Positions 1 through 7,509 of a stretch of 64,000 nucleotides of DNA are shown in pieces. Below the pieces are notes generated by a model. The model did no database searches. It saw nothing but the letters and a program-made list of their open reading frames with translations, and was not told where the DNA came from. Made by a program: the position numbers and the translations under genes. Source of the stretch: Idiomarina sp. PL1-037. Lineage in GTDB: Bacteria; Pseudomonadota; Gammaproteobacteria; Enterobacterales; Alteromonadaceae. The stretch is from contig NZ_CP139873.1 of NCBI RefSeq assembly GCF_034422975.1, positions 2,740,935 through 2,804,934 of the forward strand, written 5' to 3'. Position 1 is the first letter of the stretch. Each line of letters starts with the position of its first letter.

Positions 1-1884
1 GAAGTCATCTGCTTCAATCGCCTTCAGTTGTTCTTGCGGCGCATTAAACTCGCCTTCACCCGTGGCTTTTTCTGTCACGCCCCGCAGGGTAGTGAAAGGA
101 GCCCAGGCATTACCATCTTCAGTACCATGCGCACGGCCAGCAACGTTACCGTAGGTAATTCTCAAGGTGCTGTTAGCGTCAGGGTAAACGGCCTGACCTT
201 TGCTCTGCATAAAGGCAATTTTTGCCCGCATATAACTGGCGTAAGCTTCCTGAATTTCGCCGGCTAGTTCTTCACTTTCTTTCTCTTCCTCTAAGTCAGA
301 AGGGTATAAGGCGACAGCGGCTTTCACGAAGGAATCATCGCTTTGCTCAAACTGCTCTGGGTTGTATTCCAGCAAAGCCATGCGGCTATCCAAATCGGTT
401 AAACCGGTTGCTTCATACCAGCTGTCAATTAAGTTGCTCAGCTCTTCTTCGCTCATGCCGTCGCGTAAGCCTAGAGCTTTATCAAAATCGGCGTCACGAT
501 CTGACTTAGGCTGCGCCATATAATTGCTTAGGTTGTGCAAGTCCAGCGCCTTTTCAACGCTAGGGTCAAAGTTACGCTCCATACCGGCAAGGTATGATTC
601 AAAGCGCGGTACATCACGTTCCTGGTAACCCGCTTTACGCTCAGCATCCGGCTTAGTGCCTTCCTGAGCCAGGCGGTAAACAGCACGTGCAACCATAAGC
701 AGGCGCGGAGTGGCGTTATTCAGCAAATAATCGGCACGACTTTGAGCGTGACGTTCCTGTAATAAGGCTTCAATGGTTTTAAGGTCGTCAGCATAAGCCT
801 TTTTATTCTCGCGGCTGCTGTTAACCCAGGCGGTCAGCTCTTTATGTTCCTGCTGCTTGCGCTCTAACAAGTCGCTGTTCGCAAAACTGTCCAGCATGCC
901 CTGACGGTTTTTCAGGTAGTTGTTCAGGCCCGCTACTCGACTGGCGTATTTAAGCTCTGCGTCTTTATTGTCTTTGGTTTCCCGCGCAATAATTTCCAAC
1001 GAGTCCTGGAATTGCTCTACCGTTTTAGGGTAGCTCCACTCGAAGGTTTCTTTTACTTCAGACGGCAGGCGGTGACGGTTGGTACGGCCGGGATAACCCA
1101 GCGCCATAACAAAGTCACCCTCTTCCAGGCCTTCACTGGCTATCGTTAAGTGGTAATCCGGCTTATAAGGTACGTTGTCTTCACTGTAATCCGCTGACTC
1201 ACCTTCCGGGCTGACATAAGCGCGTAAAAAGCTGTAATCGCCAGTATGACGTGGCCACATCCAGTTATCAGTATCGCCACCAAATTTGCCCACACCACTT
1301 GCCGGTGCATGGACTAAACGGACGTCTTTTATTTCCAGTTGCTTAATAAGGTAGTACTCCAGGCTGCCGTAGTAAGCTGCAACCTGACACCGATGGCCTT
1401 CGTCCTCTTCACACTCTGCCACCAAAGCTTTTTTATTGTCTTCTATGGCATCCAGACGTGCTTTACCGTTTAGCTCGGCTGTACTGGGATCAATAACTTT
1501 GTCAGTCACTTCATCAACGGCTTTAGTCACAAAAATACGACTGCCCGGCGCCGCCGGTACTTCTGCACTTAAATTTTTGGCTAAAAAGCCATTAGCAAGC
1601 AAATCGTTCTCTGGTGTCGAGTTATGAGCAATGCTGTTGTAAGCGCAATGATGGTTCGTTGCCACTAAGCCTTCTGGTGACACAAAAGAGGCCGAACATC
1701 CGCCCAGGCTAACAATGGCAGCAGCGGGGAACTCGGTTAATTTAGAAATATCATTAGGGTCAATAGTCAGACCTGCCGCCTTTAGCTTATCGGCAATTTC
1801 CGGTAACTGTTTGGGCATCCACATACCTTCATCAGCTGCCGCAAAACAGCTGACTACAGACAAAGCAATCAATAACTTTTTCAT
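1..1884 (-). CDS. S46 family serine peptidase (dipeptidyl-peptidase 7/11 type), 3' end cut by window edge
   Basis: Minus-strand reading frame open from an ATG at 1884 to the window edge (628 codons seen). It begins with a short signal peptide (MKKLLIALSVVSCFAAA), so the enzyme is probably exported to the periplasm. The motif GLVATNHHC near residues 72-80 carries the catalytic His of the S46 family, and the stretch GGDTDNWMWPRHTGDYSF fits the block holding the catalytic Asp. The last part in view (LRITYGNVAG) is the usual lead-in to the serine region. Family members are about 700-720 residues, so roughly 90 residues including the catalytic Ser and the specificity residue lie outside the window. 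S46 enzymes remove dipeptides from the N-terminus of peptides. Acidic versus hydrophobic preference cannot be decided here. Confidence 0.9.
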   Translation of the reverse strand, partial: MKKLLIALSVVSCFAAADEGMWMPKQLPEIADKLKAAGLTIDPNDISKLTEFPAAAIVSLGGCSASFVSPEGLVATNHHCAYNSIAHNSTPENDLLANGFLAKNLSAEVPAAPGSRIFVTKAVDEVTDKVIDPSTAELNGKARLDAIEDNKKALVAECEEDEGHRCQVAAYYGSLEYYLIKQLEIKDVRLVHAPASGVGKFGGDTDNWMWPRHTGDYSFLRAYVSPEGESADYSEDNVPYKPDYHLTIASEGLEEGDFVMALGYPGRTNRHRLPSEVKETFEWSYPKTVEQFQDSLEIIARETKDNKDAELKYASRVAGLNNYLKNRQGMLDSFANSDLLERKQQEHKELTAWVNSSRENKKAYADDLKTIEALLQERHAQSRADYLLNNATPRLLMVARAVYRLAQEGTKPDAERKAGYQERDVPRFESYLAGMERNFDPSVEKALDLHNLSNYMAQPKSDRDADFDKALGLRDGMSEEELSNLIDSWYEATGLTDLDSRMALLEYNPEQFEQSDDSFVKAAVALYPSDLEEEKESEELAGEIQEAYASYMRAKIAFMQSKGQAVYPDANSTLRITYGNVAGRAHGTEDGNAWAPFTTLRGVTEKATGEGEFNAPQEQLKAIEADDF

Positions 1885-2014
1885 AGTGTCTCTTCTGTTA
1901 ATTGTTAGGGAGGGAAAAATAACCTCTGATAAAAGCTATAGTCATAGTCTTGCCGAAACTTGTCAATAATCAGACAAGTAATGTTACAAAATAACAGTGT
2001 CAAAATTCAGGCAC

Positions 2015-2038
2015 AAAAAAAGCAGCCCGTGGGCTGCT
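2015..2038 (-). terminator. Intrinsic terminator of the cold-shock gene
   Basis: Perfect 8-bp stem AGCAGCCC/GGGCTGCT with a 2-base loop at 2021-2038. Read on the minus strand it is followed by a run of T (complement of 2015-2020), so it ends transcription coming from the cold-shock gene whose stop is at 2081. Confidence 0.85.
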
Positions 2039-2080
2039 CTTCATAATTTTTAGCTTGCTTAGAAGCTTAATCCATACAAA

Positions 2081-2290
2081 TTAAATTGCTTGGATATTCT
2101 CAGCCTGAGGACCTTTAGGACCCTGAGTTACTGAGAAAGAAACGTTTTGGCCTTCGGCTAGCGTTTTGAAACCGTCGCTAACAATCGCGCTGAAATGAGC
2201 GAATACGTCTGCGCCGCCTTTCTGCTCGATAAAACCAAAACCTTTTGCTTCGTTAAACCACTTAACAACACCGTTTACTGTATTAGACAT
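2081..2290 (-). CDS. CspA-family cold-shock protein
   Basis: A 69-residue single cold-shock domain, the typical length of CspA-type RNA chaperones. The nucleic-acid binding motifs are intact: RNP1 KGFGFI (residues 16-21) and RNP2 as DVFAHF (28-33, where E. coli CspA has VFVHF). The start KWFN..KGFGFI pattern and the ending GPQAENI are family hallmarks. These proteins bind single-stranded RNA and DNA and melt mRNA structures, often at low temperature. The gene stands alone, with its own terminator downstream and a long AT-rich leader upstream that could control it post-transcriptionally. Which csp paralogue this is cannot be told from sequence alone. Confidence 0.95.
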   Translation of the reverse strand: MSNTVNGVVKWFNEAKGFGFIEQKGGADVFAHFSAIVSDGFKTLAEGQNVSFSVTQGPKGPQAENIQAI

Positions 2291-2475
2291 AATAAATATC
2301 CTGAAATTTTATAAAATAAGTAATCGCTCCGGGCGTTCCCAGTTGCGATGATCACGCGGGGTAAAAAATGAAACTTAAAACTGCAGGACGAAGATATTAC
2401 TAAGAGTAAAGCGACGTAGAGGAGTGTTTAACTAACTGTTTCTTATCCAACGCCGACTACTCTACGCACATTATA
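2291..2475 (-). promoter_or_regulatory. Promoter and long structured 5' leader of the cold-shock gene
   Basis: On the minus strand a consensus -10 (TATAAT) lies at 2470-2475, which would give an untranslated leader of about 170 bases, a length typical of cspA-type mRNAs. No good -35 is visible at standard spacing. The 5' end of this leader can fold: CGTAGAG at 2460-2466 (minus reading) pairs perfectly with CTCTACG at 2415-2421. I did not find a clear match to the E. coli cold box. The promoter position is inferred. Confidence 0.5.
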
Positions 2476-2528
2476 TATAATGTCAAATAATAGTTTTAAT
2501 TTATTTTATAAATGATCTTTATAGTCTT

Positions 2529-3434
2529 TTAGGTCTTTGGAAACACCTGTGCCAACATACAACGAATAGAGCCACCGCCAAGTTCTATGGTGGGAACCGC
2601 TATTGGCAATAGCTCAACCCATTGTTCCAGTTGCTGGATTTGTTCTGCTTTTAATGAACGGAAAGCCGTTTCCGAAATAGCGAGAAGTTTGCGACCGTTA
2701 CCCCCCATTTCTAGTGTATTGCCTGCAAAATTTCTTATCTGTTGTTCGGTTAATAGCACTAAGGCTTTGCCCGAGTTTTTAACTGATCGGACAAACTGCT
2801 GTTGTTGCTGAGCATCACGTATCATATCCACGCAAGCCATAACAAAGTGACTCCCAACCGCCATAAGCACATTAGTGTGATACACCGGCTTACCGTCACT
2901 GCTAATGGCATCAAAAGCAATTGGCTGGTAACCCAACTGCCCACTCAATTGCTTCAGCGCGTTCTCATCCATTCTTTTTGAGCGAGCTGCGTAGGCCAAT
3001 TTATTATCGTAATCAAAAACCACCGAACCAGTGCCTTCCAGGAAAACTTCTTCTTGCTCTAATGCACTAATGTCGAGTATTGGGTCATACCCATAAGTTT
3101 CTAGCAAAAAGTTGATAATGTCTGCTCGGCGTTCCTTACGGCGATTATTGCAATACATAGGGTACAGCACAAACTCTCCGGTACTGTGAGTACTAAACCA
3201 GTTATTTGGGAAAACTGAGTCGGGTGTTTCTGTGCCGGTATCTTCAAACAAGTGAACTTTAACGCCTTTACTCTGCAACTGCTCTACAGCCTTTGTGACT
3301 TCATCGTAAGCCGCCTGAGCAACGTTTACGCCTTGCTCTGCTATCGATTGGAAAGCATTATCATCCATCGTTTCAGGGTTAGAAAAAAAGTGATGCGGAC
3401 GCACCATAACGACGGTATCAGACGACTGACTCAT
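2529..3434 (-). CDS. CtlX-like citrulline utilization hydrolase (arginine deiminase-related)
   Basis: A 301-residue protein of the guanidino-group modifying (amidinotransferase/arginine deiminase) fold. Visible hallmarks are PDSVFPNNWFSTH (residues 71-83) in the first substrate-binding block, EGTGSVVFD, the active-site His in YHTNVLMAVG, EMGGNGRKLL, and the nucleophilic Cys292 in GGGSIRCMLAQ near the C-terminus. Length and motif order match proteins annotated as citrulline utilization hydrolase CtlX rather than classical ArcA, which is about 400 residues. It is expected to be cytosolic and to act on citrulline or arginine. No arc or otc genes are adjacent, so it appears to stand alone. The exact substrate is inferred from family resemblance. 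Confidence 0.8.
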   Translation of the reverse strand: MSQSSDTVVMVRPHHFFSNPETMDDNAFQSIAEQGVNVAQAAYDEVTKAVEQLQSKGVKVHLFEDTGTETPDSVFPNNWFSTHSTGEFVLYPMYCNNRRKERRADIINFLLETYGYDPILDISALEQEEVFLEGTGSVVFDYDNKLAYAARSKRMDENALKQLSGQLGYQPIAFDAISSDGKPVYHTNVLMAVGSHFVMACVDMIRDAQQQQQFVRSVKNSGKALVLLTEQQIRNFAGNTLEMGGNGRKLLAISETAFRSLKAEQIQQLEQWVELLPIAVPTIELGGGSIRCMLAQVFPKT

Positions 3435-3500
3435 GAGATTAAAACACGTTACAAAATTTGCGCGCAGTTATAGCAACTTGGCGATGTCATAGCAACGGGC

Positions 3501-3533
3501 AAAAGAAAAGGGCAGTGTTGTTGCACTGCCCTT
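3501..3533 (-). terminator. Intrinsic terminator of TonB receptor 1
   Basis: A 10-bp stem AAGGGCAGTG (3508-3517) / CACTGCCCTT (3524-3533) with a 6-base loop. On the minus strand it is followed by TTTTCTTTT (complement of 3501-3509), so it terminates the receptor gene whose stop is at 3554. Confidence 0.85.
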
Positions 3534-3553
3534 GCTGTGATTAGACAGTTAAC

Positions 3554-5710
3554 TTACCAAGCGTATTTAAGACTTAGCTCAAAATTACGCTCTGCGCCAA
3601 AGAAACCCTGGTTATAAAAGTCGATGCTTGAATAGTACTTTTCGTCAAAGATATTGTTGACGTTCAGGCTTAGATCTAAGTTCTTACCTAAGTTGTAATT
3701 CGCCATACCGTTTACAACTGTATAGCTGTCCCGAATAAAGGTTTCACCATTAGGGCCAATCCCCGGGTTAGATACATCACTTTGCCAGTTTGCATTAACA
3801 CCAAGCTTTAAAGCATTGGAGGTCGTATAAAGCACGCTGGCTTTCACCATATCTTCCGCCAAGTAAGGTGCGTAATCTGAACCGTCGCGATCAGTCGATT
3901 CGTTATGCGTATAACTGAAGAAAATATTCAGCGCATCTGTTGGCTTACCGTTAAGCTCCAGCTCATAACCTTCGCTTTCTGCGCCATCCACTCCAATAGA
4001 AGGGAAAACGGTGGTGCCTGGCAGAGGGTCGGTATTATTAGGGTCATTGATTGCTAAGTTATCTTCCTTAACTTTATAAACAGCAAAGCTGGCAGAAAGC
4101 GCTTCGTTAAAGAAGTCACCTTTAATACCAATTTCAGAATTAGACCCTTCAATTGGACCGAGCAACTCACCATCAACGTTAAATGCATTTTGGGGCTGGA
4201 AAATTTCAGTATAGCTGGCGTACGTAGAAATAATGTCGGTAACCTCGTAAACCAAACCAACGTATGGCGTATTGACGCTTGAGTTTTCGTAGTCACTTGT
4301 TGCCCAGGGTGACTCAGACAATGAATCGTAGTTGGTTAAACGATTACCAATTATCGCGGTAAATTCGTCCGTTAAACTAAACTGAGCAGCAGCGTAAACG
4401 CCTTCCTGAGTATGTGATTCTAACGTAGTGTACGCAGGCGTATCGCTAAAGTTGGGACGTGGAACCCCATTTCCCCAGTCGAACAGGCTAGGAACTATTA
4501 TGGTATCAGTAATACCATAAGAAGTTGCATTAACATCTTGCTCAGCATAGAGAGCACCTGCCGTTAACTGGTGCTCGCGGCCAAATAATTCGAATGGGCC
4601 GGAAGCCAGAATACGGAATGAGGTTTGCTCTCTGTCTGAAACGTAATGATTAGGTGATGGCTGAAAGTCGGGATCTGGACTCTTACCCGTTGCCTTATCT
4701 GGGAAAAATGCGAAATAAAGCAAGTGGCCGTCCATCTCACCTTCACGGCGTTCAACATCCATTTGGATGTCCCAGCCGTTATCAAACGAATGCTCTAGTT
4801 GCGCAAATATATTCGTGCTTTCTCTGCCCCACTTATTCCAAGGAGATGCAGTCGTGGTACTCACCGATAAGTCATCAGCCTGAGTGCCGTCAGAATAGAA
4901 CAGTGGTAATGCACCCCACATGCTACCTTTCGGGTTGCGTTGGCTGTAATCAGCTCCCACTGTCAAACGTGTTTGAGTACTTAAGTCAGCTGTTACTACC
5001 GCATAGATTTGAGTATTTTCTTTCTCCGAAAAGTCGACGTAGCTTTCGCCTTCTTCATAGGCCATTGCTACTCGCGCTTTCACATTGCCGTCTTCCGTCA
5101 ATGTCTGAGAATGGTCAGCCTCAAAACGGTAGTTACTCCAGGAGCCAATACCAACGCTTGCGTAACCGCCATCTTCATACTTAGGACGCTTACGAATAAG
5201 GTTGATGGCAGCAGAAGGTTCGCCGGCGCCTGTTAACAAGCCTGTGGCGCCACGCACAATTTCAACTCGTTCAAAAATAACGGAGTCCGCCAAAGCTTCG
5301 CTAAAAAAGCTGTTGTACGCAATAGGCACACCGTCAAACTGGAAGTTGGTTACATCGCGGCCTCGGGCACGGAAGAAATAGCGATCCGTTTCTGCCTGCT
5401 GAGCCTGAATACCCGGCGCGAACTGCATAACATCGGCAACGGAGTCGAGCGAGAAGCTGTCTATAAAGGTGCGATCAATAATAGAAATCGACTGTGGAGT
5501 CTGACGCAGTGTTAGCGGCAGACCTGTTGCCGTAGTCGCCTGATCCAAAGAACTGCCAGTAACTTTAATATGTTCAAAAATCTTTTCCTGAGCTTCTGCT
5601 TGTTGTTCATTTTTCTCAGCAGAATCTTCGTTTTGTGCTGCTACAGCAGCGGAGCTTAACAGCACGGATGCTACCGTTGTTGCTACTAAATTTCTGGCGA
5701 ATGCCTTCAT
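3554..5710 (-). CDS. TonB-dependent siderophore receptor 1
   Basis: Outer-membrane receptor of about 718 residues with a signal peptide, a TonB-box-like segment (EHIKVTG), a plug domain (QTPQSISIIDRTFID, RARGRDVTNFQFDGVPI, VEIVRGATGLLTGAGEPSAAINLIRKRP) and a beta-barrel ending in an aromatic residue (ELSLKYAW). The plug wording is typical of FhuE/FpvA-like ferric-siderophore receptors. I start it at the ATG at 5710 because GGGAGG stands 6 bases upstream; an upstream in-frame ATG at 5728 lies before that ribosome site. It is divergent from the PepSY gene at 5822, and Fur-like sites sit between them. The ligand cannot be named from sequence. Confidence 0.93.
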   Translation of the reverse strand: MKAFARNLVATTVASVLLSSAAVAAQNEDSAEKNEQQAEAQEKIFEHIKVTGSSLDQATTATGLPLTLRQTPQSISIIDRTFIDSFSLDSVADVMQFAPGIQAQQAETDRYFFRARGRDVTNFQFDGVPIAYNSFFSEALADSVIFERVEIVRGATGLLTGAGEPSAAINLIRKRPKYEDGGYASVGIGSWSNYRFEADHSQTLTEDGNVKARVAMAYEEGESYVDFSEKENTQIYAVVTADLSTQTRLTVGADYSQRNPKGSMWGALPLFYSDGTQADDLSVSTTTASPWNKWGRESTNIFAQLEHSFDNGWDIQMDVERREGEMDGHLLYFAFFPDKATGKSPDPDFQPSPNHYVSDREQTSFRILASGPFELFGREHQLTAGALYAEQDVNATSYGITDTIIVPSLFDWGNGVPRPNFSDTPAYTTLESHTQEGVYAAAQFSLTDEFTAIIGNRLTNYDSLSESPWATSDYENSSVNTPYVGLVYEVTDIISTYASYTEIFQPQNAFNVDGELLGPIEGSNSEIGIKGDFFNEALSASFAVYKVKEDNLAINDPNNTDPLPGTTVFPSIGVDGAESEGYELELNGKPTDALNIFFSYTHNESTDRDGSDYAPYLAEDMVKASVLYTTSNALKLGVNANWQSDVSNPGIGPNGETFIRDSYTVVNGMANYNLGKNLDLSLNVNNIFDEKYYSSIDFYNQGFFGAERNFELSLKYAW

Positions 5711-5738
5711 GAATTGCCTCCCGACCATAGGCTTTAAA

Positions 5739-5753
5739 TACGAATTGTTCTCA
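5739..5753 (-). promoter_or_regulatory. Fur-box-like site upstream of TonB receptor 1
   Basis: On the minus strand TGAGAACAATTCGTA matches the 7-1-7 Fur inverted repeat TGATAAT-N-ATTATCA at 10 of 14 positions. It lies about 30 bases upstream of the receptor start. Iron-repressed control is inferred. Confidence 0.5.
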
Positions 5754-5767
5754 TAAACTATTGTATT

Positions 5768-5790
5768 TGATAATTGTTCGTATTTACAAT
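5768..5790 (+). promoter_or_regulatory. Fur-box-like site upstream of the PepSY operon, shared 19-bp operator
   Basis: TGATAATTGTTCGTA (5768-5782) has a perfect left half of the Fur repeat and a weak right half. The segment 5772-5790, AATTGTTCGTATTTACAAT, matches 16 of 19 bases with a segment upstream of the second TonB receptor (7451-7469). Both have AATTGT and ACAAT arms separated by 8 bases, which suggests one regulator binds both places. Confidence 0.5.
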
Positions 5791-5821
5791 ATTATTCCGT
5801 AAAATTCTCAGGGAGCTCAGA

Positions 5822-6967
5822 ATGACACAAAGGCAATGGTTTAAATTACATGGGTGGTGCTCGCTACCAATATGGATCCTGTTTTGCTTTATCTGCATTA
5901 CCGGCACCATCGCTGTATTCAGTCATGAGCTAACCTGGCTGTTTAACGAAAATGCGCGTGCGGTTAATCCTGAAGGTTTGCCGGCTCAGCCTGTATCAGA
6001 GCTGGTTGCTACCGTCAAAGACCAGTTCCCAACGGCCAACGTTACGACAGTAATGGCTTTCGAACCCTACATTATTAATGCTGTCATTTTTTCAACCGAA
6101 AACATTCCTACCGGTATTGCCTATGTAAACCAGTACACCGGCGAAATTCAGGAAGTTAATCAGGGCATCACTTTTATTAACTTTATGCGCTCACTGCACA
6201 GCTGGTTACTATTCCCCTGGCAAGACGGCTACAGCGTTGGTTACTATTTAGTGTCCGCCATGTCCTTTGTCATGATTGGCGCTCTGGTTACCGGCCTGGT
6301 TATCTATAAGAGGTTCTGGCGCGCCTACTCGCAACCTAAAATTCGTACCGAGCAAGGCAAAAAAACTTTGTTAACCGACTTACACAAGCACGGCGGCGCC
6401 TGGTCCATTTGGTTCCTAATTGTTATGAGTTTAACTGGCCTCTGGTACTTTACACAGCAAGTGCTCTGGCACGCAGACATTGATATTGAAGAACACGCTC
6501 CTCTGGTTGAAGTATCTGACATTCCCCTGGGTGAAAAAGCACAGCCACCGGTGTCTTTTGAAGATGCTTTACTCATAGCAGAACGGCGTTTTCCCGATAT
6601 CCGCCCCAGCTTCATTATGATGCCGGAACATAACCGCGACATGTTTAAAATTGTGGGCGGCGGCGACTTTATATTTTACGATCAGTATTCCTATCGCTTG
6701 GATATTAATCCATGGAACGGCGAGGTAGCCCGAGCGGTTTCACCCGACAACATGAATACGCTGCAAACCATTCAGCATATTGTTGATCCGTTGCACTACG
6801 GCACCATTGGCGGTATTTGGACCAAAATCATTTGGTTTATTTTCGGACTGATCTTGTCCGCCATGTCCATTACCGGATTTATGATTTGGGGTTCTCGCAC
6901 GATGAAAGCGGCAAAAGCCAAACGCACACCATTGCAAGAGTCGCTACAGAATGAAGGAGCTAATTAA
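5822..6967 (+). CDS. PepSY-associated TM (PiuB-like) membrane protein
   Basis: Integral inner-membrane protein of 381 residues with the PepSY_TM architecture: an N-terminal helix after FKLHGWCSLPIW, a periplasmic loop, two further helix groups (YYLVSAMSFVMIGALVTGL; WSIWFLIVMSLTGLWYFT) and a C-terminal helix (IIWFIFGLILSAMSITGF). Conserved His residues occur in LHGW, SLHSW, DLHKHGG and PLHYG. Relatives sit beside TonB receptors and are proposed to handle or reduce ferric-siderophore, though biochemical proof is limited. I chose the ATG at 5822 because GGGAG is 6 bases upstream; an upstream ATG would fall near the operator. The stop overlaps the next start by one base (TAATG), so the two genes are probably translationally coupled. 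Confidence 0.88.
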   Translation: MTQRQWFKLHGWCSLPIWILFCFICITGTIAVFSHELTWLFNENARAVNPEGLPAQPVSELVATVKDQFPTANVTTVMAFEPYIINAVIFSTENIPTGIAYVNQYTGEIQEVNQGITFINFMRSLHSWLLFPWQDGYSVGYYLVSAMSFVMIGALVTGLVIYKRFWRAYSQPKIRTEQGKKTLLTDLHKHGGAWSIWFLIVMSLTGLWYFTQQVLWHADIDIEEHAPLVEVSDIPLGEKAQPPVSFEDALLIAERRFPDIRPSFIMMPEHNRDMFKIVGGGDFIFYDQYSYRLDINPWNGEVARAVSPDNMNTLQTIQHIVDPLHYGTIGGIWTKIIWFIFGLILSAMSITGFMIWGSRTMKAAKAKRTPLQESLQNEGAN

Positions 6968-7437
6968 TGGCGCGCCGTAAAAATACCTTCTGGAACCGGA
7001 ATAAATTTAAACTTAGTGGCTTAATTCTTATTCTGCCCTTTTACTTTCTGTACCAGCAACTGCAGCTACCAGAGCTGCCTCCCGTCTGGGATGAAAAGCA
7101 AGCAGGCCCGTTTAAAGTAGCCTTACAACCAGCAAATAATGACGCGCCTTACGCGCATCACGAAGACTGGGTGAAAGACTTTTCAGCGTACGTTAACGAA
7201 GGGAAAGTCAGTGATATTCGGCAGGGTTACGTGAACATTGGCGAAAAGCCAATTGCTATTGAGGAATTGCAACAAGATGATGTCGGCATTTTGCACGGTA
7301 GTGAATTATTGCAGCACGTTCATGCCATCGCGCCACAAAAGTTTGAGCCTCAGCAACGCGTTTGGGTCACTCTGCAAACCTGGAATGGTGAGGTTCACAA
7401 GGTAAGTTGGCAGCTTCCTGAAACTTGGGTTAAATAA
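6967..7437 (+). CDS. Small membrane-anchored protein of unknown function, coupled to PepSY gene
   Basis: A 156-residue protein I cannot assign to a named family. A basic N-terminus (RRKNTFWNRNKFK) is followed by one hydrophobic helix (LSGLILILPFYFLYQQL) near residues 16-34. A polar, probably periplasmic, domain of about 120 residues with several His and Trp residues (YAHHEDWVKDF, LLQHVHAIAPQ, KVSWQLPETW) follows. Its ATG overlaps the TAA of the PepSY gene, and a TonB receptor follows 72 bases later. Context suggests a role in iron or siderophore uptake, perhaps as a partner of the PepSY protein. This is inference only. Confidence 0.7.
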   Translation: MARRKNTFWNRNKFKLSGLILILPFYFLYQQLQLPELPPVWDEKQAGPFKVALQPANNDAPYAHHEDWVKDFSAYVNEGKVSDIRQGYVNIGEKPIAIEELQQDDVGILHGSELLQHVHAIAPQKFEPQQRVWVTLQTWNGEVHKVSWQLPETWVK

Positions 7438-7446
7438 AACTTTAAA

Positions 7447-7471
7447 CGCGAATTGTTTTCATTTACAATTC
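7447..7471 (+). promoter_or_regulatory. Operator-like inverted repeat before TonB receptor 2
   Basis: GAATTGT (7450-7456) and ACAATTC (7465-7471) form a perfect 7-bp inverted repeat with an 8-base spacer. Read on the minus strand, the left part (TGAAAACAATTCGCG) is a weak Fur-type site, 8 of 14 matches. It shares 16 of 19 bases with the site at 5772-5790. Confidence 0.5.
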
Positions 7472-7509
7472 TTTTCAATTTAGATCACATCTAATATTTG
7501 AGGGGAATA

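Noticed and set aside
2477..2490. TTGACA (minus strand) near the cold-shock -10 as a -35 box
   Set aside because: It is only about 5 bases from the TATAAT, too close for a sigma70 promoter.
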